The notes under the pieces: model-generated
The model's input: only the letters and a program-made list of their open reading frames with translations
Told to the model about the DNA's origin: nothing
The model's database searches: none
Shown: in pieces, positions 46,009-54,674 of the stretch
How positions within the stretch are numbered: the stretch's first letter is position 1
Layout of the letters: each line of letters begins with the position of its first letter
Translations under genes and position numbers: made by a program
Assembly: GCF_900129345.1 (NCBI RefSeq)
Contig: NZ_FQVK01000020.1
Coordinates: forward strand, 1 to 64,000
DNA: 64,000 nucleotides
Reading direction: 5' to 3'
From: Ruegeria intermedia
GTDB taxonomy: Bacteria > Pseudomonadota > Alphaproteobacteria > Rhodobacterales > Rhodobacteraceae

Positions 46009-46254
46009 TCAGTGCTGCGCGCCCTGGCTTTCCATCTGCTCCACCATCCGGCGGGCGCGCTTGCATTGCAGCTTGTCACGCAGGGGGCTGTTGGGGTCCA
46101 CGTCCTTTTGGCACACCACGCATTTGTCGGCGCCCGAGATCGCGTTCAACCCGCCGCAACTGCCCTTGATGGTCTTGCCCATCAGCATCACGCCCAGCGA
46201 CATGCCGACCATGATGATCAGCAGCAGAACAAACGCGAGGATAAAGGTGCTCAT
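46009..46254 (-). CDS. nqrM: Na+-NQR maturation protein NqrM
   Basis: This is an 81-residue membrane-anchored protein needed to insert iron into the NQR complex. One helix covers about residues 4-26 (FILAFVLLLIIMVGMSLGVM). Four cysteines follow in the family pattern: C33 in GSCGGLNAI, C45 and C48 in CVVC, and C64. It sits directly after apbE, the usual pairing, and the nqr genes lie 4 kb further on in the same direction. Confidence 0.94.
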   Translation of the reverse strand: MSTFILAFVLLLIIMVGMSLGVMLMGKTIKGSCGGLNAISGADKCVVCQKDVDPNSPLRDKLQCKRARRMVEQMESQGAQH

Positions 46255-46269
46255 CGGCCGGCCCGCCCT

Positions 46270-47295
46270 TCAGTTCGATCCCAGCGCATCCTTGAACGCG
46301 CTGCTTTGTACAGTGATATAGGCATCTTCGCCGCCTGTCACATCCCGCGAGATGAAAAACACCGCCAGACCCAGCTGATCGGCCAGTTTCAGCCCCCGTT
46401 CCTGCCCCAGCGCCAGCATCGCAGTGGCCCAGGCATCGGCCAGCATCGCATTTTCGGCCAGAACCGTGACCGAGGTCGTCCGGTGCGTGATCGGGCGCCC
46501 GGTGGTCGGGTCGATGATGTGCGAATAGCGTATGCCATCCTGCTCGAAGAAGTTCTTGTAGTCGCCCGAGGTCGCCATGCCGCGGTTGTCCAACGGCACG
46601 ATGAACTGGATGGTCTGCGACCCGGTTTCGGGCTTTTCGATGCCGATGCGCCAAGCCTCGCCCTTGTCGTTCTGACCGCGGGCCACCAGATCGCCGCCGA
46701 TCTCGACCATGTAGTTCTCGATGCCGGCCTCTCGCAGCGTCTCGGCCACGGCATCGATCCCGTATCCCTTGGCGATGGCCGACAGGTTGATCCCCACGCC
46801 CGGCTGCGCCTTGGCCAGCGTCCCGGCCTGCGCATCCAGCGTCAGCAGGCGCGCCTGCCCCACCTGTTCCAGCGCCGCCGCGATCTCGGCATCCGACGGC
46901 ACCGGGTCTTCGGGCTTGCGCGGGCCGAAGCCCCACAGCTCGATCAACGGGCCAAGCGTCACGTCGAACACGCCGCCGCTTTGGTCGTGCACCTGGTTGG
47001 CCGCCGCGATCACATAGGCGAACTCTTTCGACACCGGCATCGGGTCGGTGCTGGCCGAGGCGGAAAAGACCGAGACCTCGGAATTCGGGTCCCAGTTGGA
47101 CATCTTGGCGTTCACCTGCGCCAGAGTTTCCTCGACGGCGGCGGACAGGGCATCCTCATCCAGATCTTCGCCGATCGCGGTGACGTGATAGGTGGTGCCC
47201 ATGGTTTCGCCCGACAGGCGAACCACCTCGGGGTCCTTGTCGAACAGGCAGCCAGCGACGAACAGGGTCAGGGCCAGGGCAAGCAGTCGGCGCAT
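46270..47295 (-). CDS. apbE: FAD:protein FMN transferase ApbE
   Basis: This enzyme attaches FMN covalently to Thr residues of NqrB and NqrC on the periplasmic side. The 341-residue product is a lipoprotein with the lipobox VAGC (Cys16). Family landmarks are VRLSGETMGTTYHVTA near 23-38, GVGINLSAIAKGYGIDAVAE, YMVEIGGDLVARG, and the C-terminal HIIDPTTGRPI with the Mg2+-site loop. It is 15 bp before nqrM, so the maturation pair is co-expressed. Targets T229 of NqrB and T240 of NqrC are visible in the nqr operon. Confidence 0.95.
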   Translation of the reverse strand: MRRLLALALTLFVAGCLFDKDPEVVRLSGETMGTTYHVTAIGEDLDEDALSAAVEETLAQVNAKMSNWDPNSEVSVFSASASTDPMPVSKEFAYVIAAANQVHDQSGGVFDVTLGPLIELWGFGPRKPEDPVPSDAEIAAALEQVGQARLLTLDAQAGTLAKAQPGVGINLSAIAKGYGIDAVAETLREAGIENYMVEIGGDLVARGQNDKGEAWRIGIEKPETGSQTIQFIVPLDNRGMATSGDYKNFFEQDGIRYSHIIDPTTGRPITHRTTSVTVLAENAMLADAWATAMLALGQERGLKLADQLGLAVFFISRDVTGGEDAYITVQSSAFKDALGSN

Positions 47296-47361
47296 CGCGT
47301 GATCTCCGGGTAATGTATCGTGGCGCGTATGCCAGCGCCCCCGGTCAGAGTCAAACCGGCC

Positions 47362-47547
47362 TCAGACCTTCAGCGGCAGAAAGCCAAGCGCCAGCAGCCC
47401 GATGGCCGCCGGCAGACCGAACAGCCACGCGCGTTTCTGCCAGCCCGGGGGCTGTTCCTTCCACAGTTTGCGGAAGTTGTGGCCACAGACCACCACCCCG
47501 AAAAAGATCAGCGCGGCAACGGCAGGGGTCAGATGCAGGTTCGACAC
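47362..47547 (-). CDS. Small two-helix membrane protein, unknown function
   Basis: This is a 61-residue open frame starting with GTG. Two hydrophobic segments (AVAALIFFGVVVCG and LFGLPAAIGLLALGFLPL) flank a basic, Trp-rich loop (HNFRKLWKEQPPGWQKRAW). The helix-loop-helix pattern looks protein-like rather than random. It ends 66 bp before apbE on the same strand and could be co-transcribed with it. I see no good ribosome site and do not recognise the family. Confidence 0.5.
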   Translation of the reverse strand: MSNLHLTPAVAALIFFGVVVCGHNFRKLWKEQPPGWQKRAWLFGLPAAIGLLALGFLPLKV

Positions 47548-47667
47548 GCGGCCCGGGTTTCCTTTTGGTCTGGCGCGGTTGCGCGGGCTTTCGGAAATTG
47601 CACCCTATACAGGTGCGCATCCTGCGGTAAGGTGAAAGGACGGCACCAGTGAAGGAGGAGACCGCCC

Positions 47668-48192
47668 ATGGCCCCAAGCTCTTACCAGCCCCCGACACGC
47701 GGCGACAAGCCCGAGAGCAGCACCTACAGCCAGTCGGTCGAGTCGAATCTGTCGCAGACCCAATCGACCGTGGCGAAGCTGCTGGAAGGCAAGGGCGAAG
47801 ACGTGATCGCGGTCCGGCCCAATGACACGATCCACACGGTCGTACAGATCCTGAAGGACAAGCGCATCGGCGCGGTCGTGGTCACCGATCAGAACGGCGC
47901 GCTGCAGGGGATCCTGTCGGAACGTGACATCGTGCGCCGCATGGCCGACACGCCGGGACAGACCCTGCCCCAGTCGGTTCAGGATCTGATGACGCGCGAG
48001 GTACGGACCTGCACGCCCGACGACCTGCTGATCGAGGTGGTGAAAACCATGACCGAAGGTCGATTCCGCCACATGCCGGTGCTGCGCGACGGGCATCTGT
48101 GCGGCGTCATCACCATCGGCGACGTGGTGCAATTCCGCCTCAAGGAGCTGGAATACGAAGCCCTGCGCATGAAACAGATGATCGTCGGCTGA
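47668..48192 (+). CDS. CBS-domain-pair protein
   Basis: This is a 174-residue cytoplasmic protein made of two CBS motifs (about 33-92 and 98-165), which together form one adenine-nucleotide-binding Bateman module. Diagnostic pieces are IHTVVQILKDKRIGAVVVTD, GILSERDIVRRMAD, MTREVRTCTPDD and VITIGDVVQFRLKEL. The N-terminal 30 residues are polar and probably disordered. A strong AAGGAGGAG site precedes the ATG. Stand-alone CBS pairs sense AMP/ATP or NAD; the partner is unknown. Confidence 0.9.
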   Translation: MAPSSYQPPTRGDKPESSTYSQSVESNLSQTQSTVAKLLEGKGEDVIAVRPNDTIHTVVQILKDKRIGAVVVTDQNGALQGILSERDIVRRMADTPGQTLPQSVQDLMTREVRTCTPDDLLIEVVKTMTEGRFRHMPVLRDGHLCGVITIGDVVQFRLKELEYEALRMKQMIVG

Positions 48193-48199
48193 CCGGTAA

Positions 48200-48964
48200 T
48201 CAGGCCTGCACCGGGCCGGTATTCAGAAACCGGACCTTGCCGGGCCCGATCTCGGCCGCCGTCAGCCGGCCCGTGGCAAAGGCGCCGGTATCGATCGAAA
48301 CAACCCGGTTCCGAATCCGGGGCTGGGGTACGATCGTGTGGCCATGAACGACCCACATCCCATCGGACCTGGGACGTGTCAGGAATTCCGGATGACCCCA
48401 CAGGCACACGTCCCGAGATTGCCTGTCGCAGTCTTTCCGCGGATCAAGAGCAGCATGAACGATGGCAACGTTCCCGTTCGACCAAGACAAGGGAAGCCCC
48501 TCAAGCCAGTCAAGCAAGGGCGCGCCCATCGCGCGCCGCAACTGATCGGCTGCACCGACGGCCTGGTCTGTCGTCATGTCCGGCGTCAGTCCACCGAGCC
48601 CGAATGACAGCAATGTCTGGTAGCCGCCGTTGCGCATCCAAAGCCTGTGTGTCCGTTCGGGATCATGCAAGAATCGAAGCAGCATTTCTTCGTGATTTCC
48701 CAAGAGACAGACGACCAGGCGGGTCGCGCCGCCACTGAGATGGCGAAGGTGGCGCAGGACTTGGGCGCTGTGATCACCACGGTCGATGTAATCACCCGTG
48801 AAAACGACCGGGACATCCGGGTCCAGTTGCGTCAGGATCTGCTGCAGCAGATCCAGTCGCCCATGGATGTCGCCCACGACATAGAAGCGATGTTCTGGCG
48901 CCAGCGTGGCCGTGTTGCCGGTCGGGGATGCTCCGACAAGTTTCTTGATCCATGATCTCAACAT
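48200..48964 (-). CDS. Metallophosphoesterase of the serine/threonine phosphatase (PPP)/ApaH-like type
   Basis: This is a 254-residue cytoplasmic phosphatase. The PPP signature is complete: FYVVGDIHGRLDLL, VFTGDYIDRGDHS, CLLGNHEEMLL, and later His ligands in VAIVHAALD and VVHGHTIV. Small bacterial members of this type act on phosphoproteins or on dinucleoside tetraphosphates, which cannot be told apart here. It is convergent with the CBS gene. Confidence 0.9.
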   Translation of the reverse strand: MLRSWIKKLVGASPTGNTATLAPEHRFYVVGDIHGRLDLLQQILTQLDPDVPVVFTGDYIDRGDHSAQVLRHLRHLSGGATRLVVCLLGNHEEMLLRFLHDPERTHRLWMRNGGYQTLLSFGLGGLTPDMTTDQAVGAADQLRRAMGAPLLDWLEGLPLSWSNGNVAIVHAALDPRKDCDRQSRDVCLWGHPEFLTRPRSDGMWVVHGHTIVPQPRIRNRVVSIDTGAFATGRLTAAEIGPGKVRFLNTGPVQA

Positions 48965-49102
48965 CTGGTCCTGTCAGTATCCCGAAGACCCCAGGACAGC
49001 AACGATCAACCTTGCGGGGCGAACGGGGAAATTTCGCTTGACCTTGTCGGGGCGAAAGCGTCCCTGATGGTCTGGTTGATGGACCAGAGGTCGGGAGAAG
49101 GC

Positions 49103-50122
49103 ATGAAACGGGTTTTGGTGACGGGTACGGCGGGATTCATCGGGTTTCATTTGGCACGATTGCTGCTGTCCGAAGGGTTCCAGGTGCACGGCTATGACGG
49201 GATGACCGACTACTACGACGTCACGCTCAAGCAGCGCCGGCATCAGATGCTGCTGCAGACGCCTGGCTTTTCCGCAACCGAGGACCTGCTGGAAAACCAA
49301 GACCGCCTGATGCAGGTCGCCGAGGACTTCCGGCCCGACATCGTCGTGCATCTCGCCGCGCAGGCGGGCGTGCGTTACAGCCTGGACCATCCGCGCAGCT
49401 ACGTGGAGTCCAACGTGCTGGGCACGTTCAACGTGATGGAGGTGGCCCGCACGCACAAGGTCGAGCATCTGCTGATGGCCTCCACCTCGTCGGTCTATGG
49501 CGCGAACGAGGACATGCCGTTTTCCGAGCTGGACAAGGCCGACCACCAGCTGACCATCTATGCCGCCACCAAGAAGGCAAACGAAGCGATGGGCCATTCC
49601 TATGCCCATCTGTGGGACCTGCCGACCACGATGTTCCGCTTCTTTACCGTCTACGGCAACTGGGGCCGGCCCGACCTGGCCTATTTCAAGTTCACCGACG
49701 CCATCCTGCACGACCGGCCCATCGACATCTACAACAACGGCGAGATGTACCGCGACTTCACCCATGTCGATGACCTGGTGCGCGGCATCCGCCTGCTGAT
49801 CGACGCGGTGCCCGAACGGCCTGCGTCAAAGGCGGATATCGCCGAGGGCGACAGCCTGTCGCCCGTCGCGCCCTTCCGGGTGGTCAATATCGGCAATTCC
49901 GACAAGGTCCGGCTGATGGATTTCATCGAGGCGATCGAGGAAGCGGTCGGCAAGAAAGCCATTCGCAACTACATGCCGATGCAGATGGGGGACGTGCCTG
50001 CGACCTGGGCCGACACCGCGCTTCTGCAGCGCCTGACCGGGTTCAGGCCGCAGACCGACATCCGGGACGGGATGAAATCCTTCGTGGCGTGGTACCGCGA
50101 CTATTACGGCATCGACGCATGA
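49103..50122 (+). CDS. NAD-dependent sugar-nucleotide epimerase, probably UDP-glucuronate 4-epimerase
   Basis: This is a 339-residue SDR-type epimerase. NAD-binding GTAGFIGFHLARLL is at the start, catalytic Ser in STSSVYGAN near 133, and the Tyr/Lys pair in IYAATKKANEAM. The YDGMTDYYDVTLKQRR segment and overall length are typical of UDP-glucuronate 4-epimerases, which supply UDP-galacturonate for surface polysaccharide. The ATG at 49103 follows GGGAGAAGG. The frame upstream to 49067 is not used. It ends in the hairpin shared with the nqr terminator. Confidence 0.87.
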   Translation: MKRVLVTGTAGFIGFHLARLLLSEGFQVHGYDGMTDYYDVTLKQRRHQMLLQTPGFSATEDLLENQDRLMQVAEDFRPDIVVHLAAQAGVRYSLDHPRSYVESNVLGTFNVMEVARTHKVEHLLMASTSSVYGANEDMPFSELDKADHQLTIYAATKKANEAMGHSYAHLWDLPTTMFRFFTVYGNWGRPDLAYFKFTDAILHDRPIDIYNNGEMYRDFTHVDDLVRGIRLLIDAVPERPASKADIAEGDSLSPVAPFRVVNIGNSDKVRLMDFIEAIEEAVGKKAIRNYMPMQMGDVPATWADTALLQRLTGFRPQTDIRDGMKSFVAWYRDYYGIDA

Positions 50123-50149
50123 AAAAACCGGCGCCCAGGGCGCCGGTTT
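50122..50149 (-). terminator. Terminator of the nqr operon, in the gap with the convergent epimerase gene
   Basis: An 8-bp perfect GC stem (50128-50135 with 50139-50146, 3-base loop) is flanked by six A on the left, which is U6 in the minus-strand transcript, and by three T on the right. It lies 10 bases past the nqrF stop, so it ends nqr transcripts; it may also weakly stop the epimerase transcript. Confidence 0.9.
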
Positions 50150-50158
50150 CAAGGTTGT

Positions 50159-51379
50159 TCATCCGCCGAAATCGTCCAGCATGATGTCTTCGCGGTCCAC
50201 GCCCAGTTCCAGCAGCATGTTGATGACCGACTGGTTCATGATCGGCGGGCCACACATGTAGAATTCGCAATCCTCGGGCGCCGGGTGATCCTTGAGGTAC
50301 TGCTCGTACAGCACGTTGTGGATGAAGCCGGTGAAGCCCTCCCAGTTGTCGCCCGGCTGCGGGTCGGACAGGGCCACGTGCCATTCGAAATTCTCGTTCT
50401 CGGCGGCCAGCTGATCGAAATCGTCCACATAGAACATCTCGCGCCGCGACCGGGCGCCGTACCAGAAGGTGATCTTGCGCTTGGTCTTCAGCCGCTTGAG
50501 CTGGTCGAAGATGTGGCTCCGCATCGGGGCCATGCCCGCGCCGCCGCCGATGAAGACCATCTCCTTGTCGGTGTCGCGCGCGAAGAACTCGCCGAACGGA
50601 CCCGAGATCGTGACCTTGTCACCCGGCTTGAGGTTGAAGATGTAGGACGACATCTGACCTGGCGGGATGCCCTCGGACCCCGGTGGGGGCGAGGCGATCC
50701 GCACGTTCAGCATGATGATGCCCTTTTCCTCGGGGTAGTTGGCCATCGAATAGGCGCGCTCGATCGGCTCGGTCACCTTGGACTTGTACTGCCACAGATT
50801 GAACTTGTCCCAATCCTCTCGGTACTCCTCGGCGACGTCGAAATCCTTGTAGTCGACCTCGTGCGGAGGGGCGGCGATCTGGATGTAGCCGCCGGCGCGG
50901 AAATTCACGTCCTCGCCTTCGGGCAGTTCCAGCACCAGTTCCTTGATGAAGGTCGCCACGTTGTCGTTCGACCGGACGGTGCATTCCCATTTCTTGACGC
51001 CGAAGACCTCTTCGGGAACCTCGATCTTCATGTCCTGCTTGACCGCCACCTGGCACGACAGACGGTCACCATGGGCGGCCTCGCGCTTGGTGATGTGGCT
51101 TTCTTCGGTCGGCAGGATCGACCCGCCGCCTTCTAGAACCCGCACGCGACACTGCGCGCAGGTGCCGCCGCCGCCGCAGGCGGACGGGACGAACAGTTTC
51201 TCGGCCGCCAGCGTCTGCAGCAGCTTGCCGCCCGCGGGCACCGAGATGGTTTTCTCACCGTTGATGGTGATGTTGACGTTGCCTGTCGAGACCAGCCGCG
51301 ACCGGGCCACCATGATGATGGCCACCAGCGCCAGCACGATCAGGGTGAAAAGGACAACGCCGAGCGAGAAAGTTTCCAT
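50159..51379 (-). CDS. nqrF: Na+-translocating NADH:quinone reductase subunit F
   Basis: This is the NADH-oxidising entry subunit, 406 residues. One N-terminal helix (about 6-25) anchors it. A [2Fe-2S] ferredoxin domain carries C68, C74, C77 and C109 ([11 protein letters not shown]). A ferredoxin-reductase part follows, with FAD motif [11 protein letters not shown], the NADH-site [17 protein letters not shown] and the C-terminal aromatic replaced region LDDFGG. It is the last gene of nqrABCDEF, with a terminator immediately after it. Confidence 0.97.
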   Translation of the reverse strand: METFSLGVVLFTLIVLALVAIIMVARSRLVSTGNVNITINGEKTISVPAGGKLLQTLAAEKLFVPSACGGGGTCAQCRVRVLEGGGSILPTEESHITKREAAHGDRLSCQVAVKQDMKIEVPEEVFGVKKWECTVRSNDNVATFIKELVLELPEGEDVNFRAGGYIQIAAPPHEVDYKDFDVAEEYREDWDKFNLWQYKSKVTEPIERAYSMANYPEEKGIIMLNVRIASPPPGSEGIPPGQMSSYIFNLKPGDKVTISGPFGEFFARDTDKEMVFIGGGAGMAPMRSHIFDQLKRLKTKRKITFWYGARSRREMFYVDDFDQLAAENENFEWHVALSDPQPGDNWEGFTGFIHNVLYEQYLKDHPAPEDCEFYMCGPPIMNQSVINMLLELGVDREDIMLDDFGG

Positions 51380-51391
51380 GCCCCTGCCCCT

Positions 51392-52000
51392 TTACAGTTT
51401 GACGCCCGAGAAGGACATGAAGGCCATCGCCATCAGACCTGCGGCGATGAAGGTGATGCCAAGGCCCTGCAGCCCGTCGGGAATGTCGGAATATTTGAGT
51501 TTTTCGCGCACGCCCGCCATGGCGGTGATCGCCAGCGCCCAGCCAAAGCCCGAGGACAGGCCATAGGTCGCCGCCTCGGCGAAGTTGTAGTCGCGTTCGA
51601 CCATGAACAGCGATCCGCCCAGGATGGCGCAGTTCACCGTGATCAGCGGCAGGAAAATCCCCAGCGCGTTGTAGAGCGGCGGAAAATACTTGTCCAAGAT
51701 CATCTCGAGGATCTGCACCATCGCCGCGATCACGCCGATATACGAGATCAGGCCCAGGAAGGTCAGGTCCACATCCGGGAACCCGGCCCAGGCCAAAGCG
51801 CCCGGTTTCAGCAGATAGTTCAGCAGCAGGTTGTTGGCCGGCACGGTGATCGCCTGCACCAGCATCACCGAGATCCCCAGACCCAGCGCCGTCGAGATCT
51901 TTTTCGACACGGCGATGAAGGTACACATGCCCAGAAAGAAGCTGAGCGCGAGGTTTTCGACGAAGATGGCCTTCACGGCCAGTGAGATGAGCCCTTCCAT
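51392..52000 (-). CDS. nqrE: Na+-translocating NADH:quinone reductase subunit E
   Basis: This is a 202-residue six-helix membrane subunit, homologous and inverted relative to NqrD. Together they hold the intramembrane iron centre through Cys residues, here in [15 protein letters not shown] near C26 and in [11 protein letters not shown] near C120. It overlaps nqrD by one base and lies 12 bp before nqrF. Confidence 0.96.
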   Translation of the reverse strand: MEGLISLAVKAIFVENLALSFFLGMCTFIAVSKKISTALGLGISVMLVQAITVPANNLLLNYLLKPGALAWAGFPDVDLTFLGLISYIGVIAAMVQILEMILDKYFPPLYNALGIFLPLITVNCAILGGSLFMVERDYNFAEAATYGLSSGFGWALAITAMAGVREKLKYSDIPDGLQGLGITFIAAGLMAMAFMSFSGVKL

Positions 52001-52653
52001 CAGTGCGCCTCTACCTGCTGGATCTTGTATTCACGTTCCTCGACCTGGTTCGGCTTCCACGTGCGGAAGGCCCAGATGATCAGGCCGATGATGAAGAAGG
52101 CCGACGGCGGCAGCAGCAGCAGGCCGTTGGGGACGTACCAGCCACCGTTGTTCACGGTTTCCAGGATGGTCACCCCGAACAGAGAACCCGAGCCGAACAG
52201 CTCGCGGATGATGCTGACCAGCATCAGGATCAGGCCATAGCCCATGCCGTTGCCCAGACCGTCGATGAAGGACGCCACCGGCGGGTTCTTCATGGCAAAG
52301 GCCTCGGCCCGGCCCATCACGATGCAGTTGGTGATGATCAGGCCCACGAAGACCGACAGCGTTTTCGAGATCTCGAAGGCGTAGGCCTTGAGGATCTGAT
52401 CGACCAGGATCACCAGCGACGCGATGATGACCATCTGCACGATGATGCGGATCGAGCTGGGGATCTGGTTGCGCAGGCACGAGATGAAGAAGGACGAAAA
52501 CGCCGTCACGAACATCACCGCCAGCGCCATCACGAAGGCCACCTGCAGCGACGAGGTCACCGCCAGCGCCGAGCAGATGCCCAGCACCTGCAGCGTGATC
52601 GGGTTGTTGTCGACAAGCGGGTCGACCAGCAGATCTTTCTTGGTCTGTGACAT
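52000..52653 (-). CDS. nqrD: Na+-translocating NADH:quinone reductase subunit D
   Basis: This is a 217-residue six-helix membrane subunit. Conserved Cys residues lie in LGICSALAV near residue 27 and in [16 protein letters not shown] near residue 110, the iron-binding positions of NqrD. The stop/start with nqrE overlaps by one base and with nqrC by one base, giving a tightly coupled block. Confidence 0.96.
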   Translation of the reverse strand: MSQTKKDLLVDPLVDNNPITLQVLGICSALAVTSSLQVAFVMALAVMFVTAFSSFFISCLRNQIPSSIRIIVQMVIIASLVILVDQILKAYAFEISKTLSVFVGLIITNCIVMGRAEAFAMKNPPVASFIDGLGNGMGYGLILMLVSIIRELFGSGSLFGVTILETVNNGGWYVPNGLLLLPPSAFFIIGLIIWAFRTWKPNQVEEREYKIQQVEAH

Positions 52654-53468
52654 CAGATCTCTCCTGCTTGCAGCTTGGCCAGGAACGGAGCATAGCCCGC
52701 GTCCCCCATCCAGAATTTCACCAGGTTGTCCACGCCGACCGTGGTCAGGGTCGCGCCGGCCAGCGCGTCGATGTAGAAGTCCGGCCCGGCAGCGGGCATG
52801 GATTTGGCGACGGTGATCTGCAGATTGCCGGACTCATCCCGCAGCTTCTTGCCGTTCCACAGGGCTTTCCAGCGCGGATTGTCCACCTCGGCACCCAGGC
52901 CCGGCGTTTCACCGTGCTGATAGAATTGCAGCCCGTAGATGTCGTTGCCGTTTTCCTCGAGCGCGATGAAGCCGTACAGCGTGGACCACAACCCATAGCC
53001 GTGGATCGGCAGGATCACCTTGTCCAGCGCGCCGTTTTCGTCGCGCAGCAGATAGATCACGCGATATTTCGCCTTGCGGCCGATTCCGGCGGGGTCGTTT
53101 TCCAGAGGCTCGCTCAGTTCGGGGTCGCTGGCGGCGGCGATGTCGTCGAAGGTGGCCGGGTCGAACCGGTCATCGACGAATTCACCCGTCGCAAGCTCCA
53201 GAACGTGCGGTTCAAACGCGGCAAACGCCTGAGCCACGTCGATGCCTGGTTCATAGACGCCCGCGACCTGCAGAACGTTGATCTGCTTGTCCTTGAGCTT
53301 GTTGGCCTCTTGCACCGGGCGCAGACTGACCGCCGCGGCCGACACGATCATCGAAGCGACCAGGCACACGGCGACGGCGATGAAGATCGTCTTGCCCACC
53401 GAATCCGGCGAGGCCGCCAGGAACCGGGCGATGACGCCCTTGGGTTCAGGGGATTGCGTATCAGACAT
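52653..53468 (-). CDS. nqrC: Na+-translocating NADH:quinone reductase subunit C
   Basis: This is a 271-residue subunit with one N-terminal helix (about 27-49) and a periplasmic FMN-binding domain. The flavinylation motif is [10 protein letters not shown] with T240 as the acceptor for ApbE-transferred FMN. The first position of the usual S/T-G-A-T is Ala here. A further typical stretch is [17 protein letters not shown]. It overlaps nqrB by 8 bp. Confidence 0.95.
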   Translation of the reverse strand: MSDTQSPEPKGVIARFLAASPDSVGKTIFIAVAVCLVASMIVSAAAVSLRPVQEANKLKDKQINVLQVAGVYEPGIDVAQAFAAFEPHVLELATGEFVDDRFDPATFDDIAAASDPELSEPLENDPAGIGRKAKYRVIYLLRDENGALDKVILPIHGYGLWSTLYGFIALEENGNDIYGLQFYQHGETPGLGAEVDNPRWKALWNGKKLRDESGNLQITVAKSMPAAGPDFYIDALAGATLTTVGVDNLVKFWMGDAGYAPFLAKLQAGEI

Positions 53469-54669
53469 GGCGACGCGCCCTCCGTTTGATGTTTGCCTGC
53501 ACTACGAAATAGTCGATCAGCGGCGCAAAGACGTTGCCGAACAGGATGGCCAGCATCATGCCTTCGGGGAAGGCCGGGTTCACCACACGGATCAGCGCGA
53601 CCATGACACCGATCAGCGCGCCATAGATGTAGCGGCCCATGTTGGTGTGGCTGGCCGAAACCGGCTCGGTCACCATGAAGGCCAGGCCGAACGCATAACC
53701 GCCCAGCACGACGTGCCAGTACCACGGCATCGCGAACATCGGGTTGGTGTCCGATCCGATCAGGTTCAGCAACAGGGTAAAGCCGATGGTGCCGGCCAGA
53801 CATCCCAGGATCAGGCGGTAGTTGGCGATCTTGGTCATCAGCAGGAAGGCCAGACCGATCATGCAGGCCAAGGTCGAGGTCTCGCCAAAGCTGCCCTGAA
53901 TGGTGCCATAGAAGGCATCCCACCAGGTGATGCCCTGAGCGGCCAGCGCCTGATATCCGTCAGCCGCCGACACCGCCAGCGCCGTCGCGCCGGAAAAGCC
54001 ATCGACCGGGGTCCAGACCGCGTCACCCGACATGGATGCGGGATAGGCGAAATACAGAAAGGCCCGGCCCACCAGCGCGGGGTTGAGAAAGTTCTTGCCG
54101 GTGCCACCGAACACTTCCTTGCCGATGACGACGCCGAAGATGATCCCCAGCGCCACCTGCCACAACGGCGCGGTGGCCGGCATGATCAGCGTGTACAGCA
54201 TCGAGGTGACAAGAAAGCCCTCGTTCACCTCATGCCCGCGCACGGTGGCAAAGATCACCTCGAAAATGCCCCCCGCGACCAGCGTGACGATGTAGATCGG
54301 CAGGAAATACATCAGCCCGTGCATCACGTTGGCAAAGATGCTGGACGGGTCCAGCGAAATGCCCAGGGCCTGCAGGATGGCGATGCGCCAACCGGTCGCC
54401 GACTCAGGGCCCAGCGTCGCGATGGCCGAGTTGGCCTGGAACCCGGTGTTGTACATGCCCCACAGGATGCAGGGGATGGTGGCGATCACGACATAGGTCA
54501 TGATCCGCTTCATATCCACGTAGGAGCGCGCGTGCGGCGCCACGGTGGTCACGGTTTTCGGAGTGTAGATGAAGCTTTCCACCATCTCGTAGATGGGGAA
54601 GAACTTCTCGTACTTGCCGCCCTTGGTGAAATGCGGCTCGATCCGGTCAAAGAAGCTGCGCAAACCCAT
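53461..54669 (-). CDS. nqrB: Na+-translocating NADH:quinone reductase subunit B
   Basis: This is the large membrane subunit, 402 residues and about ten helices, carrying riboflavin and covalent FMN and forming most of the Na+ path. The FMN acceptor is T229 in DGFSGATALAVS. The conserved loops GKEVFGGTGKNFLNPALVGR and AMPWYWHVVLGGYAFG are present. It lies 5 bp after nqrA. Confidence 0.97.
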   Translation of the reverse strand: MGLRSFFDRIEPHFTKGGKYEKFFPIYEMVESFIYTPKTVTTVAPHARSYVDMKRIMTYVVIATIPCILWGMYNTGFQANSAIATLGPESATGWRIAILQALGISLDPSSIFANVMHGLMYFLPIYIVTLVAGGIFEVIFATVRGHEVNEGFLVTSMLYTLIMPATAPLWQVALGIIFGVVIGKEVFGGTGKNFLNPALVGRAFLYFAYPASMSGDAVWTPVDGFSGATALAVSAADGYQALAAQGITWWDAFYGTIQGSFGETSTLACMIGLAFLLMTKIANYRLILGCLAGTIGFTLLLNLIGSDTNPMFAMPWYWHVVLGGYAFGLAFMVTEPVSASHTNMGRYIYGALIGVMVALIRVVNPAFPEGMMLAILFGNVFAPLIDYFVVQANIKRRARRHV

Positions 54670-54674
54670 GTGGA

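Noticed and set aside
44422-47313. Very long plus-strand open frame (about 960 codons) across sulfatase, nqrM and apbE
   Set aside because: It is antisense to three recognisable genes. The translation is rich in His, Gln, Asp and Arg with no domain, which is the usual shadow of high-GC codon bias.
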